Positions 1 to 6,776 of a DNA stretch of 64,000 nt are shown here, piece after piece (within the stretch, counting starts at the first letter, position 1; each line of letters begins with the position of its first letter). The notes below the pieces were generated by a model. It worked only from the letters and a program-made list of their open reading frames with translations, did no database searches and had not been told where the DNA came from. The DNA is from Elusimicrobiota bacterium (GTDB taxonomy: Bacteria; Elusimicrobiota; Elusimicrobia; UBA1565). Made by a program: the position numbers and the translations under genes. The stretch covers positions 62,001 through 126,000 of the forward strand of contig JBAZVI010000006.1 of assembly GCA_041660925.1 (NCBI GenBank), in the 5' to 3' direction.

Positions 1-530
1 AGCTCCCCCTCCAGCCAGGCCAGGCTCCCGCTCGAGAGCGCGGCGTTGTAGTTCGTCTCGAGGTCGTCGGGGGTCAGGAAGACGAGGAGCCAGCCCCCGA
101 GACGGCGGGTGTAGCGGACGGAGTCGAGGCCGAAGGCCGCCCGGAAGCGCTCGAGGTTGGCCGTACGCTCGCTCGCCCCGGCCCGGCCCATCTTCCCGTC
201 GACCATCGCGTAGGCGTAGTCGTGGTTGCCGCCGACGGGGTAGACCGGCGCCTGAAAGCCCCCGAGGTAGGCCTTCGCGGCCGCGAGCTCCTCCGGAGTC
301 CCGACCCCGTTGCAGAGGTCCCCCAGCACGGCCACGCCCTCGACGTCCGCCCAGGCGTTCACATCGGCGCGCGCCTTCTCCTTCATCGCCCCGCTGCGGC
401 CCGGGAGGTGAGGGTCGGCGAGGAGGACGAGCCGGTGATAGGCCTGCTCGGCGGCGCATAGGGGCGCCGCCGAGGAGAACAGGAGCAGGAGGGGCAGAAG
501 ACGCAGAGCGCGGAGGAGGCGGGAGGTCAT
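1..530 (-). CDS. Exported metallophosphoesterase, C-terminus beyond window edge
   Basis: Reading leftward from ATG at 530, 176 residues are visible before the window ends. Residues 1-27 form a signal peptide (a leucine-rich core ending APLCAA). The calcineurin-like phosphoesterase signature follows: D39-x-H41 in ADPHLPG, GD at 70-71 in LGDLCNG, and GNHD at 101-104, which supply the two-metal ligands in this superfamily. The protein should therefore hydrolyse a phosphate mono- or diester in the periplasm or at the surface; the substrate cannot be told. The start is fixed by a TATAAT box 6 bases upstream (542 to 537), giving a leaderless mRNA. It is transcribed divergently from the M49-like peptidase gene, sharing a 12-base promoter core. 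The C-terminal metal-binding histidines lie outside the window. Confidence 0.85.
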   Translation of the reverse strand, partial: MTSRLLRALRLLPLLLLFSSAAPLCAAEQAYHRLVLLADPHLPGRSGAMKEKARADVNAWADVEGVAVLGDLCNGVGTPEELAAAKAYLGGFQAPVYPVGGNHDYAYAMVDGKMGRAGASERTANLERFRAAFGLDSVRYTRRLGGWLLVFLTPDDLETNYNAALSSGSLAWLEGE

Positions 531-536
531 GCCGGA

Positions 537-546
537 ATTATATGAT
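537..546. promoter_or_regulatory. Overlapping divergent -10 boxes
   Basis: On the plus strand TATGAT occupies 541-546, 7 bases before ATG 554. On the minus strand TATAAT occupies 542 to 537, 6 bases before ATG 530. The two hexamers share bases 541-542, so RNA polymerase can hardly occupy both at once. No clear -35 hexamer is visible for either direction. Confidence 0.65.
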
Positions 547-553
547 AGCCCCC

Positions 554-2449
554 ATGAAGACATCGACCCTCGCCGCCCTTCTCCTTTTCGCTGCGCTCCC
601 GCTCCGGGCGGCACCCGAGCTCTCCCGCTCCGACTTCAACCGCCTGGCGGCGAACGCGGGGCTCCCCCTCTTCTGGACGGGCGTCACGACCGACACCGCC
701 GCCGTGCGTCCCGGGGACCTCGCCCCGGTGGGCTCCGGGATCGGCCTCGAGCGCTGGGTCGCGGAGGGACGCTTCACCCCCGCCTTCCAGGAGGCGTACG
801 CCGGACTCGTCGAAGCGCGCCGCCGCGAGGCCGTGCGCGCGGAACTCGCGCAAGGGCGCCCCGTGCTCCTTTCATCCGACTTCCGCGACGCCTCGAGGGA
901 AGACCGCGCCCTCGTCGAACGCATGGCCGCCGCCGCCCGGCTCGTCGACGAGCTCTACGAGCGCCAGAAGGGCTCCCATGCGCTGCGGGCGTCCCTCCCG
1001 ACGGACCCCGAAAGCCGCGCCCTCTTCGAGCGCGCCCACGGCCCCTGGTGCGAGGCCCCGGAGACCGAGCACGACCCCTTCTGCAGCGCCCTGCCCGGCT
1101 TCCCGCCGCATCGCTCCGACGCCTACCCCTCCGACCTGAGCGAGGGCCCCGCCCTCTGCACGGAGCTGCGGGCGCGGCCCGACGCCAAAGTCCTGCTCGA
1201 CCCCTTCAAGGTGGTCCGGCGAAAGGACGGGAAGCTCGTCTCCCTCCCCCTCACCGCGGCCTACGGTCCGACGATGCGCGCGCTCGCCGCGGAGCTGCGC
1301 GCCGCCGCCCGCACCCAGGGCCGCGGCGAGGCCGCGCTCTCCGCCTACCTGCTGGCGGCGGCCCGCGGCTTCGAGGCCGACGACTGGGCCGGCGCCGACG
1401 AGGCCTGGTCGCGCATGGACGGACGCAACAGCCGTTGGTACCTGCGCGTCGCCCCCGACGAGACGGAGTTCGAGGCCTGCCAGGAGAAGGCCGGCTTCCA
1501 CCTCTCCTTCGCGCGCATCGACGCCTCCTCGCTCTCCTGGCGCGAGCGGCTCCTGCCCCTGCGACAGGAGCTCGAGGACGCGCTCGCGAAGCTCGTCGGC
1601 CCGCCGTACAAAGCCCGCAAGGCCGGCTTCGCCCTGCCGGAGTTCATCGAGGTCGTCCTCAACGCGGGAGACTCCCGCACCGCGCTGGGCGCCATCCTCG
1701 GGCAGTCCCTGCCCAACTGGGGGACGGTGGCCTCGGAAGGGCGGCGTCGGACGGTCGTCATGACGAACATCGGGACCGACGCGGATTCCCGGCGCATCCG
1801 CAGGGAGAAGGGCGCGGAGCTCGTCGACGAAGCGACCCTCGCGATCCTCAGCGACGACCGTGAACCCGAGCTCCTCGACACCATCCTCCATGAGGCCTCC
1901 CACAACCTCGGGCCGGACTCGAACGCACGCATCGACGGGAAGACCCCCGCCGAGGTCTTCGGCGGGGAGCTGGAGGCCGTGCTCGAAGAGCTCAAGGCCG
2001 AGACCGCGGCGCTCTGGTACGCGGACTTCCTGCGGGCCAGAGGGCTCATCGACGAGCGGCGCCTGCGCGAGATCTATACGGAAGAGCTGCTCTGGGCCTT
2101 CGGGCACGTCCAGGAAGGGATGTTCACGCCGACCGGTTCCGCCAAGCCCTACGCCCAGCTCGCCGCGATCCAGATCGGGAGCTTCCAGGAGGCCGGCGCG
2201 CTCGTCTGGAGCCCCGGCGCCGACGGGGTCTCGCGCTTCAGGATCGTCTACGAGAAGATGCCGGCGGCGGTGGAGACCCTGCTCGCGAAGGTCGGACGGC
2301 TGAAGGCCGCCGGGAACGCGGCGGAAGCGAGGGACCTCGTCGGGCGCTTCGTCACGGGCCCCGACGCGGCGAAGGTACGCATGCGCGAGGTCCGCGAGCG
2401 GCTCGCGCGCTTCCCGAAGGCCAGCTACCTCTACAGCGTGCGTTACTGA
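554..2449 (+). CDS. Exported M49-like (dipeptidyl-peptidase III type) zinc peptidase
   Basis: A 631-residue protein with a signal peptide (residues 1-19, MKTSTLAALLLFAALPLRA). The zinc site is seen as HEASH at 446-450 followed by EELKAE at 478-483, the two-part arrangement of the M49 dipeptidyl-peptidase III family (HExxxH and EExxAE). Here the first half is the shorter HExxH spacing and the gap between halves is about 30 residues, as I recall for bacterial M49-like proteins rather than eukaryotic DPP III. It probably trims peptides outside the cytoplasm. An in-frame ATG at 542 would add MIAP, but lies inside the -10 box; ATG 554 is 7 bases after TATGAT and begins a clean signal peptide, so I chose it. 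The rest of the protein shows no other recognised domain. Confidence 0.75.
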   Translation: MKTSTLAALLLFAALPLRAAPELSRSDFNRLAANAGLPLFWTGVTTDTAAVRPGDLAPVGSGIGLERWVAEGRFTPAFQEAYAGLVEARRREAVRAELAQGRPVLLSSDFRDASREDRALVERMAAAARLVDELYERQKGSHALRASLPTDPESRALFERAHGPWCEAPETEHDPFCSALPGFPPHRSDAYPSDLSEGPALCTELRARPDAKVLLDPFKVVRRKDGKLVSLPLTAAYGPTMRALAAELRAAARTQGRGEAALSAYLLAAARGFEADDWAGADEAWSRMDGRNSRWYLRVAPDETEFEACQEKAGFHLSFARIDASSLSWRERLLPLRQELEDALAKLVGPPYKARKAGFALPEFIEVVLNAGDSRTALGAILGQSLPNWGTVASEGRRRTVVMTNIGTDADSRRIRREKGAELVDEATLAILSDDREPELLDTILHEASHNLGPDSNARIDGKTPAEVFGGELEAVLEELKAETAALWYADFLRARGLIDERRLREIYTEELLWAFGHVQEGMFTPTGSAKPYAQLAAIQIGSFQEAGALVWSPGADGVSRFRIVYEKMPAAVETLLAKVGRLKAAGNAAEARDLVGRFVTGPDAAKVRMREVRERLARFPKASYLYSVRY

Positions 2450-2453
2450 GGGC

Positions 2454-2615
2454 TCAACGGCCTCTAGCCGCGTCGTCGGGGCCCCGGAAGCCCGCGACCT
2501 GGCGGTGATGCGCGCACAAGGTCTGTTCTCCCACCCGGATGAGCCCGTGCCTTTTCAGGCAGCGATGCGGCGCGGCGTAGGTGGACGGCTGAGTCACGGC
2601 CTCGCATTGCCTCAT
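2454..2615 (-). CDS. Small Cys/His-rich protein, 53 residues
   Basis: A short open frame from ATG 2615 to TGA 2454, convergent with the M49-like gene and ending 4 bases from its stop. The product has the spacing C4 ... C19-xxx-H23-G24 ... C34-x-HH36-37, which resembles the many small zinc-ribbon-like proteins with a C...C...G...C..H pattern; zinc binding is inferred, function unknown. A TATAGG box lies 8 bases before the ATG (2629 to 2624), the same promoter-to-start distance as at other operon-first genes here. It lies downstream of the CopG-like gene on the same strand, separated from it by a hairpin. The evidence is the motif spacing plus the promoter; the shortness keeps confidence moderate. 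Confidence 0.5.
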   Translation of the reverse strand: MRQCEAVTQPSTYAAPHRCLKRHGLIRVGEQTLCAHHRQVAGFRGPDDAARGR

Positions 2616-2634
2616 CTTTGCCCCCTATACATCA

Positions 2635-2679
2635 TTTAAAAGTGTGCCTCGGTAGCAGGCACCTGGATACACGTTTAAA
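2635..2679 (-). terminator. Imperfect hairpin at the end of the nucleotidyltransferase operon
   Basis: Nested inverted repeats: TTTAAA at 2635-2640 and 2674-2679, GTGT/ACAC inside, and a GTGCCT/AGGCAC core with loop CGGTAGC. Read on the minus strand the hairpin overlaps the stop codon of the CopG-like gene and is followed by TTTTAAAT, as in a factor-independent terminator. It also sits just upstream of the small Cys/His gene promoter. Confidence 0.5.
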
Positions 2680-2911
2680 GCCACTCTCTCATGAGGGCTT
2701 TGATCTGCGACTGGTACGGCACCCCGTGGAGGCCGGCCTTCTCCTTGAACGCGGAGAGCAGCGGCTCGGGGACCTTCATGCTGATGAGCCGGCTCGGATG
2801 GGCCCCGCCGTGCAGGCGGCGGTAGTCCTCGAGATAGCGGAGCACGCTCTCCGCGCTCATCCTGCGCGAGCGCGCGAGGTACTCCGCGGTGAAGACGTGG
2901 AGCCCGCTCAC
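2675..2911 (-). CDS. CopG/BrnA-like DNA-binding protein (probable antitoxin)
   Basis: A 78-residue protein starting with GTG at 2911, which overlaps the preceding TGA (GTGA). The C-terminal half, ISMKVPEPLLSAFKEKAG followed by GVPYQSQIKALMREWL, matches the ribbon-helix-helix region of BrnA/CopG-type antitoxins (a beta strand, a helix with the LL-x(2)-K-x-KA pattern, then GxPYQxxI and the second helix). Such proteins bind operator DNA as dimers and neutralise a partner. It is the last gene of a three-gene, translationally coupled operon with a nucleotidyltransferase first. A BrnT-type toxin was not found next to it, so the partner is more likely one of the two upstream genes. The N-terminal 40 residues have no recognised match. 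Confidence 0.6.
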   Translation of the reverse strand: MSGLHVFTAEYLARSRRMSAESVLRYLEDYRRLHGGAHPSRLISMKVPEPLLSAFKEKAGLHGVPYQSQIKALMREWL

Positions 2912-3060
2912 CCGCGGGTCACGCGCCCGAAGGAGGTGGGGACCGCGGCGGGCCGCACGCGGCGGCGCTCTTCGCTGGCGGCCCGACGCAAGGCGGCCGA
3001 GCCCGCGTCCTCCTCCGTCATCCTCTTCTTGTCGTCCATCCAGGCGTCCATGATGCTCAT
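2908..3060 (-). CDS. Small charged protein of unknown function, 50 residues
   Basis: ATG at 3060 overlaps the stop of the nucleotidyltransferase gene (ATGA, 3060 to 3057), and its own TGA (2910-2908) overlaps the GTG start of the CopG-like gene. The product starts MSIMDAWMDDKKRMTEEDAG and is rich in Asp, Glu and Arg, with no membrane segment. The two stop/start overlaps argue for a real, coupled coding region rather than a spacer. I do not recognise the family. It might be a linker protein of the presumed toxin-antitoxin complex, or a remnant of a longer partner. Confidence 0.45.
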   Translation of the reverse strand: MSIMDAWMDDKKRMTEEDAGSAALRRAASEERRRVRPAAVPTSFGRVTRG

Positions 3061-3521
3061 GCTCGTATCCCTCTGAGCGCGCGGACGTCCTCGAGGTCCT
3101 GAGGACGGCCGGCCGCTTCTTTCATCCGGATGAGTTCGTCCTTCTCCACGATCGGGAGGCTGAGCCGTCCCGCCCGCAGCCGCCGCACCCGCTTGCCGGC
3201 GAGGTCGTCGGTCAGCACGATGTCGACGAGGGCGCCGGGCTCGTCGGGACGGTGGAAGCCCCAGGAGTGTACGCCCCGCCGCCGCACGAGCTCCTCGCGG
3301 AAGGCGAGGACTTCGGCCGCGCTCGCGGGCAGCCGGGGGAGGAACCCGATGCCCGCGAGCGCGGCTTCCGCGTCCTCGAAGTCCTTGCGGCGCAAGCGCA
3401 GGAGGAGGTCCAGGTCCAGCGTGCCGCGCAGCGCCCCGTGCAGGGCGACGGCGTAGCCGCCGACGACGGCGAACTCGACCCCCTTCGCATCGAGCGCTCC
3501 CGCGACCTTCTCTATCATCAT
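3057..3521 (-). CDS. AbiEii/MNT-like nucleotidyltransferase
   Basis: A 154-residue protein with the minimal nucleotidyltransferase signature VVGGYAVALHG followed by TLDLDLLLRL: a GG helix and a D-x-D metal pair, as in the AbiEii/DUF6036 kind of nucleotidyltransferases. A third acidic residue is plausible in GALVDIVLTDD. These enzymes transfer nucleotides to RNA or protein, and several act as toxins. The longest frame begins with TTG at 3530, but ATG 3521 lies 8 bases after a TATACT box (3535 to 3530) and is preferred. It heads a coupled operon with a 50-residue protein and a CopG/BrnA-like protein, which suggests a toxin-antitoxin role (inference); a housekeeping nucleotidyltransferase is the alternative. 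Confidence 0.65.
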   Translation of the reverse strand: MMIEKVAGALDAKGVEFAVVGGYAVALHGALRGTLDLDLLLRLRRKDFEDAEAALAGIGFLPRLPASAAEVLAFREELVRRRGVHSWGFHRPDEPGALVDIVLTDDLAGKRVRRLRAGRLSLPIVEKDELIRMKEAAGRPQDLEDVRALRGIRA

Positions 3522-3539
3522 ATATACCAAGTATATATG
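3519..3539. promoter_or_regulatory. Perfect 9-bp palindrome over promoter and start codon
   Basis: CATATATAC at 3519-3527, spacer CAA, GTATATATG at 3531-3539. The right arm contains most of the minus-strand -10 box (TATACT, 3535 to 3530) and the left arm contains the ATG of the nucleotidyltransferase gene (3521 to 3519). This is where a self-repressing antitoxin operator would be expected. Confidence 0.65.
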
Positions 3540-3586
3540 TTTTCAAGCACGCGGAGTCAAGCGGAAAAGACCACGGAAGAAGTTGA

Positions 3587-3592
3587 TATGAT
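3587..3592 (+). promoter_or_regulatory. -10 box of the NodI/NodJ-type exporter operon
   Basis: TATGAT at 3587-3592, 12 bases before ATG 3605. The expected transcription start leaves a leader of about 5 bases without room for a ribosome binding site. The palindrome AGGGGCCCCT (3593-3602) fills the gap. Confidence 0.5.
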
Positions 3593-3604
3593 AGGGGCCC
3601 CTCG

Positions 3605-4348
3605 ATGGAACCCATCGTCTCGGCCCAGGGACTCGTCAAGCGCTACGGCGACTTCACCGCCGTGGCCGGCATCGACTTCGAGATCCGCCCCGGAGAGTGC
3701 TTCGGCCTCCTCGGCCCCAACGGCGCCGGCAAGACGAGCACGGTCGGGATGCTCACCTGCACGCTCCCCCTCAGCGGCGGGGACCTGCGCATCTTCGGCC
3801 TCGACGCGCGGTCGCATCCGCGCGAGATCAAGGCGCGGCTCGGGGTCTGCCCGCAGGAGAGCAACCTCGACACCGACTTCACGCTCACGCAGAACCTCAC
3901 CGTCTACGCGCGCTACTTCGACATCCCCCAGGGAGAGGCGCTCGCGCGCGCGAAGGAGCTCATCGCGCGCTTCCGCCTCGAGGACAAGGCCGACGCCTGC
4001 GTCGACGACCTCTCCGGCGGCCTGCGCCGGCGCCTCCTCGTCGCCCGGACCCTCGTCAACCGCCCCGAGCTCGTGGTCCTCGACGAGCCGACCACCGGGC
4101 TCGACCCCCAGTCCAAGCACCAGATCTGGGACGAGGTCCGGGCGATGAAGGCCGCGGGCTCGAGCATCCTCCTCACGACGCACTACATGGAGGAGGCCGC
4201 GCTCCTCTGCGACCGCCTCATCATCATCGACGCCGGACGGGTCCTCGAGGCCGGCGACCCCTGCGGGCTCATCTCCAAGCACGTCGGAGGGATCGGCACG
4301 CTGGAGGACGTCTTCCTCAAGCTCACGGGGAAGGCGCTGCGCGAATGA
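3605..4348 (+). CDS. ABC transporter ATP-binding protein, NodI/DrrA type
   Basis: A 247-residue ATPase. Walker A is GPNGAGKTST (about residues 38-47), the Q-loop lies in VCPQESNLD, the signature is LSGGLRRRL (LSGGL rather than the usual LSGGQ, as commonly varied in the NodI/DrrA branch), Walker B is LVVLDEPTTGLDP, and the H-loop histidine is in LLTTHYMEEA. The C-terminal region after the ATPase core is short. Together with the overlapping permease gene it forms an exporter of a lipid-like or antibiotic-like substrate. In rhizobia NodIJ exports lipo-oligosaccharide, but the family is broad and the substrate here is unknown. Confidence 0.9.
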   Translation: MEPIVSAQGLVKRYGDFTAVAGIDFEIRPGECFGLLGPNGAGKTSTVGMLTCTLPLSGGDLRIFGLDARSHPREIKARLGVCPQESNLDTDFTLTQNLTVYARYFDIPQGEALARAKELIARFRLEDKADACVDDLSGGLRRRLLVARTLVNRPELVVLDEPTTGLDPQSKHQIWDEVRAMKAAGSSILLTTHYMEEAALLCDRLIIIDAGRVLEAGDPCGLISKHVGGIGTLEDVFLKLTGKALRE

Positions 4349-5127
4349 ACCCGGGACTCGTCAGCCGCCGCTGCCTCCATGTCTGGCGCCGCAACTACGA
4401 CGTCAGCCGCCTCACCTGGAAGACGAACGTCCTCCCCCCGCTCATCGAGCCCCTGCTCTACATCTTCGCCTTCGGCTTCGGTCTCGGCGTCTACGTCCAG
4501 CACATCCAGTATCAGGGACGCTCCTTCGAGTACCTGACCTACCTCGCCCCCGGGATGATCGCCGTGGGCACGATGTTCCACGCCATCTTCGAGTGCATGT
4601 ACGGCTCCTTCGTGCGCATGCGCTATCAGAAGACCTTCGAGGCGACGCTCTGCACCCCGCTGCTCATCGAGGACATCCTCGCCGGCGAACTGCTCTGGGG
4701 CGCGACGAAGGGGGTCTTCGGCGGCCTCGCGGTCCTCGTCGTCTCCGCCTGCTTCGGCCTGACGGCGTGGCCCCACGCCCTCCTCGTGCTCCCCGTGGCC
4801 CTCGTCTCCGGGCTGATGTTCGCCGGCTTCGGGCTCCTCTTCGCCGCCGTCTCCCCCTACATCGACAACCTGAACCTGCCCACCTTCCTCTTCATCAACC
4901 CGATGTTCCTCTTCAGCGGGACTTTCTTCCCCCTCGACGGCATGCCGCTCTGGCTGCGCGCCCTCTCGCGCCTTCTCCCGCTCACCCACGTCGCCGACCT
5001 CATGCGCGCGTCGACGACGGGCCTTCTGAACGCCGGACTCCTCTCCAGCGCGCTCTACCTGCTGGTCCTGACGCCGCTGGTGTGCGGGTATGCTATGTGG
5101 CGAATGAAGAGAAGGTTGATCAAGTGA
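4345..5127 (+). CDS. ABC-2 type permease, NodJ-like
   Basis: A 260-residue integral membrane protein, ATG at 4345 overlapping the ATPase stop (ATGA). It has the typical six membrane segments of ABC-2 permeases, and the conserved family stretch near the end, MFLFSGTFFPLDGMPLWLR, resembles NodJ. The N-terminus MNPGLVSRRCLHVWRRNYDV is cytoplasmic and basic. It pairs with the preceding ATPase. The stop codon at 5125-5127 overlaps a GTG that could start the following acetyltransferase frame. Confidence 0.88.
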   Translation: MNPGLVSRRCLHVWRRNYDVSRLTWKTNVLPPLIEPLLYIFAFGFGLGVYVQHIQYQGRSFEYLTYLAPGMIAVGTMFHAIFECMYGSFVRMRYQKTFEATLCTPLLIEDILAGELLWGATKGVFGGLAVLVVSACFGLTAWPHALLVLPVALVSGLMFAGFGLLFAAVSPYIDNLNLPTFLFINPMFLFSGTFFPLDGMPLWLRALSRLLPLTHVADLMRASTTGLLNAGLLSSALYLLVLTPLVCGYAMWRMKRRLIK

Positions 5128-5669
5128 AGACCAACCCTTCCTTAACTCCCTTCCCCTCGGGGAAGGGGCAGGGGAGAGGGAGAACTCCCTCAAACCGACA
5201 TTTCCCCCCTCCCGGCCCTCCCCCGCAGGGGAGGGAGGGCCGGAAGGTCGCCGCCTCTGTCATCCACTACCTCTTCGTCAAACGTCTCTCATCCTCACGC
5301 CTCGCGGAATTGGTCGTTCTCTATAAGGCCGCGGGATGGTGGAAGCGGGGCGACACGCCCGCCCTGCTGCGCCGGATCGTCGCGGGCAGCCACTGCTACA
5401 TGCTCGCCGTCGAGAGCGGCCGTCTCGTCGGGATGGGCCGCGCCCTGAGCGACCGCGCGAACGACGCCTACATCCAGGACGTCTTCGTGACGCCCGAACG
5501 GCGCGGCCGCGGGATCGCCTCCGCGCTCGTGCGCCGCCTCGAGCGCCGCCTGCGCTCCGACGGCCTGCGCTGGGTCGGCCTCATCGCCGCCGACCGCTCG
5601 CGCCCCTTCTACGAGAAGCTCGGCTTCCGCCGGATGAAGGACGCCGACCCGATGCTCAAGGAACGATGA
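5124..5669 (+). CDS. GNAT family N-acetyltransferase, 5' end disturbed by a repeat
   Basis: The conserved part starts at about 5262 (IHYLFVKRLSSSRLAELVVL) and contains the acetyl-CoA binding loop in VTPERRGRGIASALV (R/Q-x-x-G-x-G/A) and the terminal FYEKLGFRRM strand, so this is a GNAT enzyme of about 135 residues. No ATG lies near the natural N-terminus. The only good in-frame start is GTG 5124, overlapping the permease stop; using it makes the first 46 residues (SLTPFPSGKGQGRGR and on) a translation of an intergenic palindromic repeat. Either the repeat inserted into the 5' end and is now translated, or a rare start near 5262 is used. The acyl acceptor is unknown. The next gene overlaps by 4 bases. 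Confidence 0.7.
   Translation: MKTNPSLTPFPSGKGQGRGRTPSNRHFPPPGPPPQGREGRKVAASVIHYLFVKRLSSSRLAELVVLYKAAGWWKRGDTPALLRRIVAGSHCYMLAVESGRLVGMGRALSDRANDAYIQDVFVTPERRGRGIASALVRRLERRLRSDGLRWVGLIAADRSRPFYEKLGFRRMKDADPMLKER
5139..5252. repeat. Dispersed palindromic repeat, two adjacent units
   Basis: The first unit carries TTAACTCCCTTCCCC, a CGGGG turn and GGAAGGGG, the second a CCGGCCCTCCCCC arm, GCAG turn and a matching GGGGAGGGAGGGCCGG arm. The first unit has the same GTTAAGG end (reverse strand) as the copies near 29361, 29484 and 52388. It lies between the permease gene and the GNAT core. Confidence 0.7.
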
Positions 5670-6574
5670 ACCTCAAGAAGATGACGCCGGCCGACGCGCC
5701 CGCCCTGCGCCCCTACTTCGTGCGCGGGGTCCCCGCGCTCTCGACCTACGCGCTGCCCTCCCTCGCGGCGTGGAGCGGCTGCCTCTACGACTCGCTCTAC
5801 GCGGAGGAGGGCGGCTCCCTCATCCTCGCCGAGGCCTCGCTCGAGGACCCGAAGAAGCGCCACCTCCTGCTCCCGCTCTGCCCCGAGCCGGAGCGCTCCC
5901 CGCGCCTGCTGCGCGAGCGGGCGCTCGCGCTCGGCTTCCCGGAGGTCCGTTATGTGCCGCAGAGCTACGTGGACCTCTGGACCCGGGAGGAAGTCGAGTC
6001 CCACTTCAACCTCGTCGAGCAGCCGGAGTACGCGGATTACGTCTACCGCCGCGAGGACCTCGCGGAGCTCGCCGGCCGGCCCTACGCCAAGAAGCGCAAC
6101 CTCGTGCGCCAGTTCGAACGCGAATACATGGAGAAAGGCGGCGTGAAGGTCGAGGAAGTCACCGCGCTGAACGCGGGACGCTGCGCCGAGGTGCTCAGGG
6201 ATTGGCGCTCGGAGAGCCCCGAGAAGGGCTGGAACGCGGTGCTCGAGTGCGAGGACCGCTCCATCCGCCAGGCCTTCGAACACTGGGACGCGCTCGGCCT
6301 GCGCGGCGTCCTCGTCGCGATCGACGGCCGCGTGCGCGGCTTCGGGGTCTCCGCCCCGCTCACCGCCGACACCGGGGTGCTGGTCTTCGAGAAGGCGTCC
6401 GACGAGGTGAAGGGCCTCTACCAGTTCCTCGACCGCGAGTGCGCGCGCCTCCTCTTCCCCGGGATGGAGTTCGTCGACAAGGAGTGCGACCTCGGAGACC
6501 CGGGGCTCGAGAAGGCCAAGCGCTCCTATCACCCCGCCTTCCGGGTGAAGTCCTTCCTGCTCGTCCCGAAGTGA
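5666..6574 (+). CDS. DUF2156 / LPG-synthase C-terminal-like acyltransferase
   Basis: A 302-residue protein, ATG 5666 overlapping the GNAT stop (ATGA). It has a double GNAT-like fold pattern: an N-terminal half with YVPQSYVDLW, then a long Arg/Lys-rich segment AKKRNLVRQFEREY and a C-terminal acyltransferase half with FGVSAPLTADTGVLVFEK and GLYQFLDRECA. These are features of DUF2156, related to the catalytic domain of lysyl-phosphatidylglycerol synthases (aminoacyl-tRNA-using FemXAB-like transferases). There is no membrane domain, so it is the stand-alone cytoplasmic form, whose substrate is unknown. It probably belongs to one transcript with the exporter and GNAT genes. Confidence 0.75.
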   Translation: MNLKKMTPADAPALRPYFVRGVPALSTYALPSLAAWSGCLYDSLYAEEGGSLILAEASLEDPKKRHLLLPLCPEPERSPRLLRERALALGFPEVRYVPQSYVDLWTREEVESHFNLVEQPEYADYVYRREDLAELAGRPYAKKRNLVRQFEREYMEKGGVKVEEVTALNAGRCAEVLRDWRSESPEKGWNAVLECEDRSIRQAFEHWDALGLRGVLVAIDGRVRGFGVSAPLTADTGVLVFEKASDEVKGLYQFLDRECARLLFPGMEFVDKECDLGDPGLEKAKRSYHPAFRVKSFLLVPK

Positions 6575-6596
6575 CCGACGCGGCCGACGCGCTTCG

Positions 6597-6636
6597 ACGC
6601 TCGACGGCCGCGGGCCGTTCACTCGTCGAGCGCCTC
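6597..6636. terminator. Hairpin after the DUF2156 gene
   Basis: CGCTCGAC is matched by GTCGAGCG with an inner GGCC/GGCC pair. There is no T-tract, so the terminator reading is weak. The remaining bases between 6575 and 6776 hold the hairpin element at 6670 and the promoter region of the next gene. Confidence 0.3.
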
Positions 6637-6669
6637 CCCGCGCCGAAGACCATGGTCCCCCTGTCGCAT

Positions 6670-6710
6670 TAGGCCCAAAGCCTGAAAGCGCGTCAGGACA
6701 TTGGGCCCAT
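6670..6710. repeat. Covarying two-stem hairpin element, copy A
   Basis: Starts TAGGCCC. Outer stem GGCCCAA/TTGGGCC and inner stem CCTGA/TCAGG around loop AAGCGCG. It has the same length and layout as copies at 34572 and 36083, but with a different inner stem that still pairs. It lies 67 bases upstream of the exported protein gene at 6777 and about 19 bases upstream of a possible -35 (TTGTAC, 6729-6734). Confidence 0.5.
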
Positions 6711-6776
6711 CTCCCTCCCCCCCGGCCTTTGTACCCTCCACAAGCCGCACGATCCTAACGCCGAGGGGGTCGCACC

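Noticed and set aside
2517..2680. tRNA or other structured RNA gene around the 2635-2679 hairpin
   Set aside because: No T-loop, anticodon arm or CCA-type acceptor pairing; the nested hairpin is better read as a terminator.
3519..3530. TTG 3530 as start of the nucleotidyltransferase
   Set aside because: It lies within the -10 box; ATG 3521 is 8 bases after TATACT, the spacing seen at other genes here.
3605..5127. Nod-factor export
   Set aside because: The ABC pair resembles NodI/NodJ, but this family is broad and no nodulation or chitooligosaccharide genes are present.
6670..6710. A second GEMM riboswitch suggested by CCCAAAGCC
   Set aside because: It lacks GCAAACC, the GNRA hairpin and the GGNTACCG end; the sequence folds as the two-stem hairpin instead.
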